In this document: in pieces, positions 6,075 to 13,434 of the stretch | How positions within the stretch are numbered: the stretch's first letter is position 1 | How the letters are laid out: the number at the start of each line of letters is the position of its first letter | Source of the DNA: Patulibacter sp. | Lineage (GTDB): Bacteria; Actinomycetota; Thermoleophilia; Solirubrobacterales; Solirubrobacteraceae | DNA length: 20,726 nt | Assembly: GCA_031119595.1 (NCBI GenBank) | Contig: JAVHXX010000015.1 | Span: 1 to 20,726 of the forward strand | Reading direction: 5' to 3' | Notes under the pieces: generated by a model | What the model was told of the DNA's origin: nothing | Databases searched by the model: none | Seen by the model: only the letters and a program-made list of their open reading frames with translations | Position numbers and translations under genes: made by a program

Positions 6075-9000
6075 TCAGGGCGTCGCCGGGTCGGCGCGTT
6101 TCACGGCATCGTCGCGGTCGAGGGCCCGCCCGGCGGAGAACGCCTCGGCGAAGGCGTCGTCGCCGAGGGCCTCGCGGAGCAGGGTCGTGAGCCGCACGAC
6201 CTCGGGGTTCGAGTCGTCGTTGGCGCCGCGCAGGCGCGCCGCGGCCCCGAGCATCTGCGCGCCGTCGACGAACCGCCCGTCGTGGGCGGCGAGCGCGATC
6301 GACGACAGCGACACGAGCGCGACGATCGGCATGTCGTCGGTGTCGACGCCGGCGGCGTACGCGATGCCCTGCAGTTCACGGGCGAGGTCGACCTGCCCCG
6401 ACTCGAGCTCGACGAGTGCGGCCGTCGCGTGGACGATCGCGTGGACGTGCCCGCGGCCCGGCCCGAACTCGCCGAGCCTGGCGACCGATGCGAGCGCCTG
6501 GTCGAGGACCTCGCGGGCCTCCTCGCGCTCGCCGAGCTGCCAGAGCATGCGGGCCAGCGCGCCGGAGGCGAGCGCGGCTTCCGCGCTGCCGAGGTCGGTC
6601 GACTCCCGCGCGCGGCGCACGTGGGCGAGCGCCGCGTGGGTGTCGCCCTGACGCTGGTTCACGTCGGCGAGGCGCAGGTGCAGCATGGCGTTCTCCCCCT
6701 CCGCGCCCAGCTCCGCCGACAGCGCCTGGGCGTCCTCGAGGGCGCTCTGCGCGCCGGGGAGGTCGTTCTCGAGCATGGCCAGCCCGCCGAGGCCCATGAG
6801 CGTGACCGTCAGGCCCCAGCGGTCGCCGATCTCCCGGAACATCGCCTCGGAGACGGTGAACTTCGAGCGCATCACCTCGAGGTCGCCCTCGTTCTCCGCC
6901 CACTGTGCCTCGGCGAGTGGCACGGCCGCGCGGATCCACGGGTCCTCGCTGCGGCGGGCCTCGTCGAAGAACCGCTGCGCGCGGGTCAGGTCCTGGGCGC
7001 CCCAGGCGAGCATGGCCTTGGCGATCATCAGGATCGGCCGCGCGGAGATGTCGAGCTGCTCCATCTCCTCGAGGATCGGACCGGCCTGCAGGTCGACCCG
7101 CACGCCCTCGTCCTCGAGCTGCGACACCGTCCGGGCGATGAGGAGGTCGGCCGGATCGGCCTTGCCGGGTGCCGTGACGGCGAGCTTCATCGCCGCCATG
7201 GCATCGCGGGAGTTCCCGGACAGCACGAAGAACCAGCCGAGCGACACGCTCAGGTGCACGGCACGCGCGCCGTCGCCGCGCTCCACGAGCCAGCGCAGGC
7301 CCGCCATCACGTTCTCGCGTTCGGCCTTGAGGCGCGCGAACCACGGGAGCTGGTCGGCGGTGCGCAGGTGCGCGTCGGCCTCGTCGACGAAGTCGGCGAA
7401 GTACTCGGCCTGGGCGGTCCGGATGCGGCCGAGTTCGCCGAGTTCCTCCATGCGCTCGATGCCGTACTCGCGGATCGTCTCGAGCATCCGGTAGCGCGCG
7501 CCCTGCCCGGTGTCGTCGTCGACGAGCACGAGCAGGGACTTGTCGACGAGCGCCGCGAGCAGGTCGGGGACGTCGGCCTCGTCGACGCCGTCGCCGGCAC
7601 ACACCGCCGCCGCCGACTCGGGCACGACGCCGGCCGGGAAGATCGCGATGCGGCGGGCGAGCGCACGCTCGGCCTCGTCGAGCAGCTCCCAGCTCCAGTC
7701 GACGACGGCCCGCAGCGTGCGCTGGCGTGGCAGGGCGGCGCGGCTGCCACCGGTCAGCAGGCGGAAGCGGTCGTCGAGGCGCTCGGCGATCTGCGCGACG
7801 GGCAGCGAACGCAGGCGCGCCGTGGCGAGCTCGATGGCGAGCGGTTGCCCGTCGAGGCGACGGCAGATCTCGATGACCTCGGCGACCGTGGCGTCGTCGA
7901 CCGCGAACCCCGGGGCCGCAGCGGCGGCGCGGTCGGCGAAGAGCCGGACCGCCGGGTAGGTGAGCGCCTCCTCGGCGGTCGCGCCGACCGGTGGCATCCC
8001 GAGCGGCGGGATCTGCGCGAGATGCTCGCCGGGGATCCCGAGCGGCTCGCGGCTCGTCGCGATGATCCGCAGCCCGGGGCAGTGGCCGAGCAGGTCGTCG
8101 GCGAGGATCGCGGCGGCGGTCACGAGGTGCTCGCAGTTGTCGAGCACGAGCAGCGTCTCGCGGCCGGAGAGCACGTCGATCACGTGCGACACGGCGTCCG
8201 AACGGTCGCTCGCCGCGAGCGACGACGCGTTGCCGGCGAGCGTGGTCTCGCGCATCCCGAGCGCGCTGAGGACGCCCGCGCCGACGTCGTCCGGATCGGT
8301 GATCGAGGCGAGCTCGACCATCCACACGCCGTCCGGGCTGCGCGGGGTCTGGAGTGCCGCGACCTCGCCGGCCAGGCGGGTCTTGCCGGCGCCGCCAGGC
8401 CCGATGAGCGTGACGAGGCGGTGGGTGCCGAGAAGGTCGTCGAGCCGGGCGACCTCGGCGTCGCGGCCGACGAACGACGTCATCCCGAAGCGCAGGTTCG
8501 TGCGGCGGGGCGGTGCCGGGGCGGCCTCGACGGGCGGAGGCGGCATGAGCGCGGAGGCTCCGTTGCCCACCGGGAGCGCCGGCCGCCCGGAGGCCGAGCC
8601 GTCGACGACGGCGAGCTGCGCGGCCACGAGCTCCGCCGACGGCACCGCGCCGAGTTCCTCGTCGAGCCGGGTGCGGAGCTGCTCGTAGGCGTCGAGGGCG
8701 TCCGCCGAGCGACCCGCCGCAGCGAGGGCACGGAGACGATGGGCGGCGAGGCGTTCGTTGAGCGGGTTCGCGGTGGTGAGCGCGTCGAGTTCGGCGACGA
8801 GACTGCCGGGGTCGACGCCGACGGCGAGGTCGGCCTCGATCCGGTCGACGGTGGCGGCGACGCGGAGGTCGTCGAGGCGGCCTGCGGCCAGGCGGGCGAA
8901 ATGCTGGGTCGCGGCGAATTCGACGAGCGCGGGGCCACGCCACAGCGCGAGCGCCTCGACGAGGGTCTCGCGCGCGACCTCGGCCTCGCCACGGCGCAGC

Positions 9001-9329
9001 GCGGCCGCGCCGTCTGCGGCGAGACGCTCGAAGCAGAGCGCGTCGACGGCGACCGGTTCGATCGCGAGCGAGTAGCCGACCGGACCGGACGTGACGAGGT
9101 CACCGGGCCCGAGGGCGCGTCGCAGCCGCGACACGAGCGCCTGGAGGGCGTGGGCGGCGTCGCCCGGCGGGCGGTCGTCCCAGACCGCGTCGATGAGGGT
9201 GTCGCGGGAGACGGCGCGGCCCGCGTCGAGGGCGAGGCAGGCCAGGAGTGCGCGCACGCGGGCGCCGGGCACGGTGACCTCGGCGCCGTCGCGCCGGACC
9301 TCCAGCGCTCCCAGGACGGCCACCTCCAT
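6075..9329 (-). CDS. SARP/AfsR-type regulator: BTAD, STAND NTPase and TPR domains
   Basis: A 1084-residue signal-transduction regulator. Residues 1-90 form an OmpR-like winged helix (MEVAVLGALEVRRDG; the SRDTLIDAVWDDRPPGDAAHALQALVSRLRR helices in sequence). Residues ~95-245 form the bacterial transcriptional activation domain (ALALWRGPAL, then AYEQLRTRLDEELGAVPS). A Pro/Ala linker follows. The NTPase has Walker A GPGGAGKT (310-317), Walker B LLVLDNCEH (393-401) and the IIATSREPL sensor segment. The last ~450 residues are helical repeats of TPR type. The ATG at 9329 is chosen because the SARP domain begins immediately; the upstream frame to 9731 is shadow. TAGACT ends 7 bases before it, so a leaderless mRNA is likely. 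Related proteins activate secondary metabolism or stress genes; no biosynthetic cluster is adjacent. It is divergent from the FAH-family gene. Confidence 0.93.
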   Translation of the reverse strand: MEVAVLGALEVRRDGAEVTVPGARVRALLACLALDAGRAVSRDTLIDAVWDDRPPGDAAHALQALVSRLRRALGPGDLVTSGPVGYSLAIEPVAVDALCFERLAADGAAALRRGEAEVARETLVEALALWRGPALVEFAATQHFARLAAGRLDDLRVAATVDRIEADLAVGVDPGSLVAELDALTTANPLNERLAAHRLRALAAAGRSADALDAYEQLRTRLDEELGAVPSAELVAAQLAVVDGSASGRPALPVGNGASALMPPPPVEAAPAPPRRTNLRFGMTSFVGRDAEVARLDDLLGTHRLVTLIGPGGAGKTRLAGEVAALQTPRSPDGVWMVELASITDPDDVGAGVLSALGMRETTLAGNASSLAASDRSDAVSHVIDVLSGRETLLVLDNCEHLVTAAAILADDLLGHCPGLRIIATSREPLGIPGEHLAQIPPLGMPPVGATAEEALTYPAVRLFADRAAAAAPGFAVDDATVAEVIEICRRLDGQPLAIELATARLRSLPVAQIAERLDDRFRLLTGGSRAALPRQRTLRAVVDWSWELLDEAERALARRIAIFPAGVVPESAAAVCAGDGVDEADVPDLLAALVDKSLLVLVDDDTGQGARYRMLETIREYGIERMEELGELGRIRTAQAEYFADFVDEADAHLRTADQLPWFARLKAERENVMAGLRWLVERGDGARAVHLSVSLGWFFVLSGNSRDAMAAMKLAVTAPGKADPADLLIARTVSQLEDEGVRVDLQAGPILEEMEQLDISARPILMIAKAMLAWGAQDLTRAQRFFDEARRSEDPWIRAAVPLAEAQWAENEGDLEVMRSKFTVSEAMFREIGDRWGLTVTLMGLGGLAMLENDLPGAQSALEDAQALSAELGAEGENAMLHLRLADVNQRQGDTHAALAHVRRARESTDLGSAEAALASGALARMLWQLGEREEAREVLDQALASVARLGEFGPGRGHVHAIVHATAALVELESGQVDLARELQGIAYAAGVDTDDMPIVALVSLSSIALAAHDGRFVDGAQMLGAAARLRGANDDSNPEVVRLTTLLREALGDDAFAEAFSAGRALDRDDAVKRADPATP

Positions 9330-9336
9330 CGGCCGC

Positions 9337-9342
9337 AGTCTA
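9337..9342 (-). promoter_or_regulatory. -10 element (TAGACT) of the SARP regulator, leaderless
   Basis: TAGACT on the minus strand ends 7 bases before the ATG at 9329; Shine-Dalgarno is absent. The 88-base divergent gap 9330-9417 must hold both this promoter and that of the FAH-family gene. Confidence 0.5.
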
Positions 9343-9405
9343 TGGAGGTGGGCGGGGCCGGCGATGGCGACGGCGACCGGTCGCCCGGAAGCCGCTCCGG
9401 CGCGG

Positions 9406-9411
9406 TAGAAC
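9406..9411 (+). promoter_or_regulatory. -10-like element (TAGAAC) of the FAH-family gene, leaderless
   Basis: TAGAAC ends 6 bases before the ATG at 9418. It matches TANNNT except for the last base. The position relative to the start codon is the same as at other genes of the window. Confidence 0.35.
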
Positions 9412-9417
9412 TGCGCC

Positions 9418-10347
9418 ATGAAGGTGGGGATGGCGGGCGGCCGGTTGGTCGCGCAGGACGAGGCCTCCGGGCGCTGGCACCCGATCGGTGCGCCCTGGGA
9501 CGACGACCTGCTCGCGTTCCTCGCGGGTGGCGCCGATGCCCGCGACCGCGCCGCCACCCTGATCGCCGAAGGTGCGCCGATCGAGGGCGAACCGGCGGGG
9601 CTGCCGTTCACGCCGCGGTCGCTGCGGGCGTTCATGCTCTGGGAGCGGCACTTCACGACGGCGGCGCGCACGATGGTCCGGCGGTTCATGCCGACCGCCG
9701 TCGGGCTCGTCGCCGACGCCTGGGCGCTCACCGGGCGGGTGTTCCCGCCGCTGCAGCCCGGGAAGCGCTTCCACGAGGTGCCGGTGTTCTACATGGGCAA
9801 CCACACCGCGATCGGCGGTGCCGGCGAGACGATCGACTTCCGGGGCACCGCCTGTCCGGATTTCGAGCTCGAGCTCGGGATGGTGCTCGCGCACGCCGTC
9901 TCCGATCCGACCGGAGACCAGGCCCTCGCGGCGATCGGCGGGTTCTTCGTGCTCAACGACTGGAGCGCCCGCGACGTGCAGTTCCGCGACGAGCGCACGA
10001 GCCCCTTCGGCGGCGTGGTGAAGGCGAAGTCGTTCGCGACGTCGATCGGCCCGGTGGTCGTGACGCCCGACGAGGTCCTCGGCCGGCTCGAGGAGCTCGT
10101 GGGCGAGGTGCACGTGAACGGCGAGCACTGGTCGACCGCCAGCGGCGCCGGCCCGACCCACGACCTCGGCGCGATGGTCGCCTACGCCGCCGCCGGCGAG
10201 ACGCTCGCACCCGGCGATGTCCTGTCGACCGGCACCCTGCCGGGTGGGTGTGGCCTCGAACTGAACCGGTTCCTCACCGACGGCGACGAGGTCACGCTGC
10301 ACCTCGAGGGTGTCGGCACGCTCACGAACCGGGTCCGCGTGCACTGA
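9418..10347 (+). CDS. Fumarylacetoacetate hydrolase family protein
   Basis: A 309-residue member of the FAH fold, whose enzymes hydrolyse or decarboxylate C-C bonds in 2-oxo acids of aromatic and related catabolism with a divalent metal. Visible family features are the acidic metal site E150-x-E152 in CPDFELELG, a following Asp in LNDWSARDVQ (D181), the GVVKAKSF segment, and the C-terminal GDVLSTGTLPGG loop and GDEVTLHLEGVGTLTN strand pair. The ~120-residue N-terminal region with LRAFMLWERHF resembles FAH-type caps. The start is supported by a -10-like element 6 bases upstream. No pathway partner is adjacent, so the substrate is unknown. Other possible activities in the fold: acylpyruvate hydrolase, oxaloacetate decarboxylase, isomerase. 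Confidence 0.88.
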   Translation: MKVGMAGGRLVAQDEASGRWHPIGAPWDDDLLAFLAGGADARDRAATLIAEGAPIEGEPAGLPFTPRSLRAFMLWERHFTTAARTMVRRFMPTAVGLVADAWALTGRVFPPLQPGKRFHEVPVFYMGNHTAIGGAGETIDFRGTACPDFELELGMVLAHAVSDPTGDQALAAIGGFFVLNDWSARDVQFRDERTSPFGGVVKAKSFATSIGPVVVTPDEVLGRLEELVGEVHVNGEHWSTASGAGPTHDLGAMVAYAAAGETLAPGDVLSTGTLPGGCGLELNRFLTDGDEVTLHLEGVGTLTNRVRVH

Positions 10348-10359
10348 GCGGTCCCCGCG

Positions 10360-10378
10360 CCCGCCCGGCTCGGGCGGG
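10360..10378 (+). terminator. GC hairpin after the FAH-family gene
   Basis: CCCGCCC-GGCTC-GGGCGGG is a perfect 7-bp stem 12 bases after the stop. No T-tract follows. A second inverted repeat (GCCGACG/CGTCGGC, 10401-10420) lies further into the 165-base gap. Confidence 0.5.
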
Positions 10379-10475
10379 GCCGTGACCGCTCCGCCGGCGA
10401 GCCGACGACGGCACGTCGGCGGGCGCCCGCTCTGGACACGCTCAACCTGCGCGCGCCACGGGCCGATGGCATGGC

Positions 10476-10481
10476 TACGGT
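10476..10481 (+). promoter_or_regulatory. -10 element (TACGGT) that decides the RDD start
   Basis: TACGGT predicts a transcription start near 10488. That lies downstream of the first in-frame ATG (10471) and so excludes it, leaving the ATG at 10513 with a leader of about 25 bases and no Shine-Dalgarno site. Confidence 0.4.
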
Positions 10482-10512
10482 GCGCATCGTTGCCGTCGCC
10501 GTCTCCGCCACG

Positions 10513-11136
10513 ATGTCCGACTGGATCGATCCCTACGCCGATCTTCGGCCGACCGTCGCCGAGCCGCTGCCCGGCCGGCCGTCCCTCGTGATCGACGGCC
10601 GCGTCCACCTCCTCGCGCCGGTGCGGTCGCGGGTGATCGCGGGCCTGATCGACGTCGCGTGCTACCGCGTCGTCATGGGCCTGCTGCTCTACGGCTGGCT
10701 GTGGCTCGCGGCACTCCACGAGGCGCGCGGCGACGACCTCACCGGCGCGCCGCTCACGATCGCCGTCGCCTACTACGGCTTCACCCTCGCCTTCTTCGGC
10801 CCGGCGACCTTCCGCGGCGGCGGACGGTCCGTCGGGAAGCGCCTCGTCGGGATCCGCGTGGCGTCCGCCGACGGCGGCCCGCTCACGCTCCGCGCGATGC
10901 TGATCCGCGAGTGGCTCTTCCGGGCCCTGCCGCTCGTGGCGTTGCCGCTGCACACCATCCCGGGCCTGCTCGACCTCCTGCTCGTGGCCGTCGGTGTGGC
11001 GGTGGTGGTGCAGGCCGGATCGGAGCCGGGTGTCCAGACGTTCTACGACCGCGCCGCCGGGACGGTCGTGATCGAGGACGAGCCCCAGCCGCTGCGGCCG
11101 GCGGCGCCGGCGGCGCCGGCCGGCGGCCCTAGGTGA
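10513..11136 (+). CDS. RDD-family membrane protein
   Basis: A 207-residue integral membrane protein. The RDD signatures are present: an Arg and Asp in the first segment (SRVIAGLIDVAC, residues 39-50), GRSVGKRLVGIRV (~104-116) and the terminal DRAAGTVV (179-186). About four to five hydrophobic segments can be drawn (41-67, 81-97, 137-150, 151-168). The C-terminus is an Ala/Pro tail. RDD proteins are of mostly unknown role; some have been linked to ion or compatible-solute transport. The ATG at 10513 is preferred over 10471 because of the -10 element at 10476. The stop overlaps the convergent dehydrogenase gene by 8 bases, around the palindrome CCTAGG. Confidence 0.85.
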   Translation: MSDWIDPYADLRPTVAEPLPGRPSLVIDGRVHLLAPVRSRVIAGLIDVACYRVVMGLLLYGWLWLAALHEARGDDLTGAPLTIAVAYYGFTLAFFGPATFRGGGRSVGKRLVGIRVASADGGPLTLRAMLIREWLFRALPLVALPLHTIPGLLDLLLVAVGVAVVVQAGSEPGVQTFYDRAAGTVVIEDEPQPLRPAAPAAPAGGPR

Positions 11137-12079
11137 GGACGCGAACGGGTGCGCCGGCCCGCCAGGCGAGGATGTCCTCGACGGCGCCGGCGTAGAACAC
11201 GTCGTAGGTCTGGCGGGTCACGTACCCCAGGTGCGGCGTGAGCACGGTGCGCGGCGCCCCGCGCAGCGGATGGTCGGCCGGGAGCGGCTCCTGGTCGTAG
11301 ACGTCGAGGCCCGCGCCGGCGATGCGCCCGGCGTGGAGTGCGTCGAGCAGCGACGGCGTGTCGACGATCGGCCCGCGCGACGTGTTCACGAGCACCGCCG
11401 TCGGTTTCATCGCCCCGATCTCGTCGGCGCCGACGAGTCCGATGCTGCGCTCGCTCATGCCGTAGTGCACGCTGACCACGTCGGCCTGCGCGAACAGGTC
11501 TGCCTTCGCCACGGCGCGGGCGCCGAGCTCCGCGGCGTGGGCCGGGTCGAGGTGCTGGCTCCACGCGAGCACGTCCATCCCGAAGGCCTTCGCGATCAGC
11601 ACCATCGCCGACCCGAGCCGCCCCAGGCCGACGATCCCGAGCGTCGCCCCGTCGAGCTCGAAGCCGACCGTCTCCTGCCAGCGGCCCTCGCGCATGCCGT
11701 GGTCCGCAACCGGGATCGAGCGCAGCACGGCGAGGATCAGTCCCCAGGCGAGTTCGACCGTCGCGAGGCGGCGGCCGTCCGTGCCGCAGACGGTGATCCC
11801 GGCGGCGCGGCATGCGTCGAGGTCGATCGATCTGTTCGCCATGCCCGTCGTCACGAGCAGCCTCAGCGCCGGGAGCTGGGCGATCCGCTCGGCGTCGAAG
11901 ACCGTCCGCTCGCGCATCGCGACGACGATCTCCGCGTCCTTCAGCGCGTGGAGCACACCCTCGCTCGTGTCGAGGTGCTCCCGGATGACGACGACCTCGT
12001 GATCCGCGTGGACGGGGTCCCAGTCCGCGTGCGTGAGCGCCACCCCCTGGTAGTCGTCGAGCACCACGATGCGGGTCAT
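11129..12079 (-). CDS. D-isomer-specific 2-hydroxyacid dehydrogenase
   Basis: A 316-residue NAD(P)-dependent oxidoreductase that interconverts 2-oxo acids and D-2-hydroxy acids. The cofactor fold has GLGRLG (151-156). The catalytic set is complete: Arg235 in NTSRGPIVD, Glu264 in DVYDQEP and His283 in LTPHLGY. The second-strand acidic residue that normally selects NAD is not seen (LAWSQHL follows), so NAD versus NADP is left open. Closest in flavour to phosphoglycerate-dehydrogenase-like proteins but it lacks a C-terminal ACT domain, so I do not call it serA. The ATG at 12079 is preceded by TACCGT with a 7-base gap, giving a leaderless mRNA independent of the upstream 12127-13296 gene, which is on the same strand 47 bases away. 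Confidence 0.92.
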   Translation of the reverse strand: MTRIVVLDDYQGVALTHADWDPVHADHEVVVIREHLDTSEGVLHALKDAEIVVAMRERTVFDAERIAQLPALRLLVTTGMANRSIDLDACRAAGITVCGTDGRRLATVELAWGLILAVLRSIPVADHGMREGRWQETVGFELDGATLGIVGLGRLGSAMVLIAKAFGMDVLAWSQHLDPAHAAELGARAVAKADLFAQADVVSVHYGMSERSIGLVGADEIGAMKPTAVLVNTSRGPIVDTPSLLDALHAGRIAGAGLDVYDQEPLPADHPLRGAPRTVLTPHLGYVTRQTYDVFYAGAVEDILAWRAGAPVRVLT

Positions 12080-12086
12080 GGGGCGC

Positions 12087-12092
12087 ACGGTA
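12087..12092 (-). promoter_or_regulatory. -10 element (TACCGT) of the 2-hydroxyacid dehydrogenase, leaderless
   Basis: TACCGT on the minus strand ends 7 bases before the ATG at 12079. No ribosome-binding site precedes the start. The 47-base intergenic gap holds no obvious terminator for the upstream gene. Confidence 0.5.
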
Positions 12093-12126
12093 GCCGCCCC
12101 CGCGGTGGCTGGCGCCCGCTCGCCGC

Positions 12127-13296
12127 TCAGCCGCCGGACGCGGGCCGTCGGGCCGCGGCGGGATGTGCGGCCAGCCACGCGCGTTGCGCGTCGCCGAGGA
12201 GTTGCTCGGTCTCCGCCGTCGCGCCGAGCTGGTTCGCCGCGCGGGCGTCGTCGAGGGCGCCGTTGAGCTGGTCCGGATCGCCGAGCTGCTGCTCGGCGAG
12301 GGCGACGAGGGTGGCCGTCGCCCGCGTGCGGATCTGCGCGACGAACGCCGCGTCGTGCGTCTGTTCGGCGGCGAAGACGGCGTAGTAGGCGGAACTGTCG
12401 CGTCGGGCAGCGAGGTTCCGGGCGGCTGCACGGGCCGGGGTCGGGTCTGCGTGCGCCTCGAAGCCCGGGGTGAGGTGGGTACCGGTGAGCTCGGCGGTCT
12501 CGGGCGCACGCGTCCCGGGGAGCGCGGTCAGGGCCTGCAGGCGGCTGAGGTTCGAGCGGTAGCACCAGGTCGCGGCGAGGTCGTACTGCTGCGGGGTGCC
12601 CTTGACCGGGTGCATGCCGGGGACGACCGGGAAGGCGTCCGCGGACGGGCTCGACGCGCCGGGCACGGAGATCAGGAACCGACCGACGTCCAGCGGCGCG
12701 TCGGCGGCGTCCGTCGAGAACGTCACCCGGATCGCGTAGAGGCTCCAGGCGGTGGTCGCCGTTCCACGGCCGAACAGCAGCGGGACCGCGAGGCGAGCCT
12801 TCGGGTCGAGGGTCTTGTCGAGCGGGACGTCGACCGTGGTGCCGGCGACCGGCCGCACGGGCATCGTGATCGACACCGGGTTCGACCGGGGCACGTCTCC
12901 CCCGCCCTGCGCGTAACACGTCCGGAAGTCGGCGGAGTCGAGGATCTGTACGTGCGCCGTTCGCAGGTATGCCGACCGGTTGCCGGCGTTGCGCAGCGTG
13001 AGCCGGATCGTCGGTGTGGAGGCCGTCGACTGCACCTGGGTGTCATCGCCCGACGCGTCGTCGACCTCGGGCCCGTTCGTCACCACGGTGTTGTCGACGA
13101 CGAGCTTCGCGTGCTCGCCGCGCAGCGACCGGAAGCCGCCCGTGACGAGCCCGACCACCAGCGTGATCGCGCCGACGACCGCCGTGATCTGGCCCGCCAG
13201 CTTCGCCGGTTTCGCGAGCACGCCACCGTCGCCGTCACCGGCGGCACGCCGCGGCGGCCTGGACCGGCGCGGCCCCTTCGGAGGCCGGGACGTCAC
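12127..13296 (-). CDS. Membrane-anchored protein of unknown function
   Basis: 389 residues from the GTG at 13296; I recognise no named family. Residues 1-30 are very basic (Arg/Pro-rich), residues ~33-54 are one membrane segment (LAGQITAVVGAITLVVGLVTGG), and the rest should be outside by the positive-inside rule. Residues ~65-215 read as beta-strands with an Ig-like feel (IRLTLRNAGNRSAYLRTAHVQIL; TTVDVPLDKTLDPKARLAVPLLF). The C-terminal ~130 residues are Ala-rich helices. Two widely separated cysteines (FRTCYA, TWCYRS) could form a disulfide. The start is GTG rather than the ORF-opening ATG at 13401, because the likely -10 (TACGGT, 13347-13342) lies inside that extension. A 13-codon leaderless frame ends over this GTG (GTGA). 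It is divergent from the 13435 gene. Confidence 0.7.
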   Translation of the reverse strand: MTSRPPKGPRRSRPPRRAAGDGDGGVLAKPAKLAGQITAVVGAITLVVGLVTGGFRSLRGEHAKLVVDNTVVTNGPEVDDASGDDTQVQSTASTPTIRLTLRNAGNRSAYLRTAHVQILDSADFRTCYAQGGGDVPRSNPVSITMPVRPVAGTTVDVPLDKTLDPKARLAVPLLFGRGTATTAWSLYAIRVTFSTDAADAPLDVGRFLISVPGASSPSADAFPVVPGMHPVKGTPQQYDLAATWCYRSNLSRLQALTALPGTRAPETAELTGTHLTPGFEAHADPTPARAAARNLAARRDSSAYYAVFAAEQTHDAAFVAQIRTRATATLVALAEQQLGDPDQLNGALDDARAANQLGATAETEQLLGDAQRAWLAAHPAAARRPASGG

Positions 13297-13334
13297 GGGC
13301 GCACCGCCCGGCGAGAGGAGCGTCGTCGCGCCAC
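13293..13334 (-). CDS. Possible leaderless 13-codon upstream ORF (leader peptide)
   Basis: TACGGT (13347-13342) is followed after 7 bases by a GTG (13334) that opens the frame V-A-R-R-R-S-S-R-R-A-V-R-P-stop. Its TGA overlaps the GTG start of the downstream gene as GTGA. The geometry is identical to the leaderless starts elsewhere in the window and would feed ribosomes to the main start, which has no Shine-Dalgarno site. Six of 13 residues are Arg. Whether it is translated is inference. Alternatively the main gene is read from a 40-base leader without help. Confidence 0.35.
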   Translation of the reverse strand: MARRRSSRRAVRP

Positions 13335-13341
13335 GGCGGCA

Positions 13342-13347
13342 ACCGTA
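13342..13347 (-). promoter_or_regulatory. -10 element (TACGGT) of the membrane-anchored gene
   Basis: Identical in sequence to the RDD -10 hexamer. It predicts a transcription start near 13335, on the GTG of the small upstream ORF. It shares a ~140-base divergent region with the TATGCT element at 13423. Confidence 0.45.
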
Positions 13348-13422
13348 CCGCGCCAGCACGATGCCGGAGCCCGACCTCGGACGAGGGGCGGCAAGCGTCA
13401 CCGAGGGCGACGGCCCAGCGCC

Positions 13423-13428
13423 TATGCT
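13423..13428 (+). promoter_or_regulatory. -10 element (TATGCT) of the 13435 gene, leaderless
   Basis: TATGCT ends exactly 6 bases before the GTG at 13435, with no Shine-Dalgarno site. This is one of the best matches in the window and fixes the start of a frame that is open for more than 1 kb further upstream. Confidence 0.55.
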
Positions 13429-13434
13429 TGCCGC

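Noticed and set aside
6282..10385. 1367-codon plus-strand open frame across the SARP and FAH genes
   Set aside because: It is antisense to the SARP gene with Asp/Arg/Glu/Gly-biased composition and no domain; long antisense frames are expected at this GC content. The SARP frame has all expected motifs.
12163..13434. N-terminal extension of the 13435 protein
   Set aside because: The frame is open but antisense to the membrane-anchored gene; the TATGCT element and the change in composition place the start at 13435.
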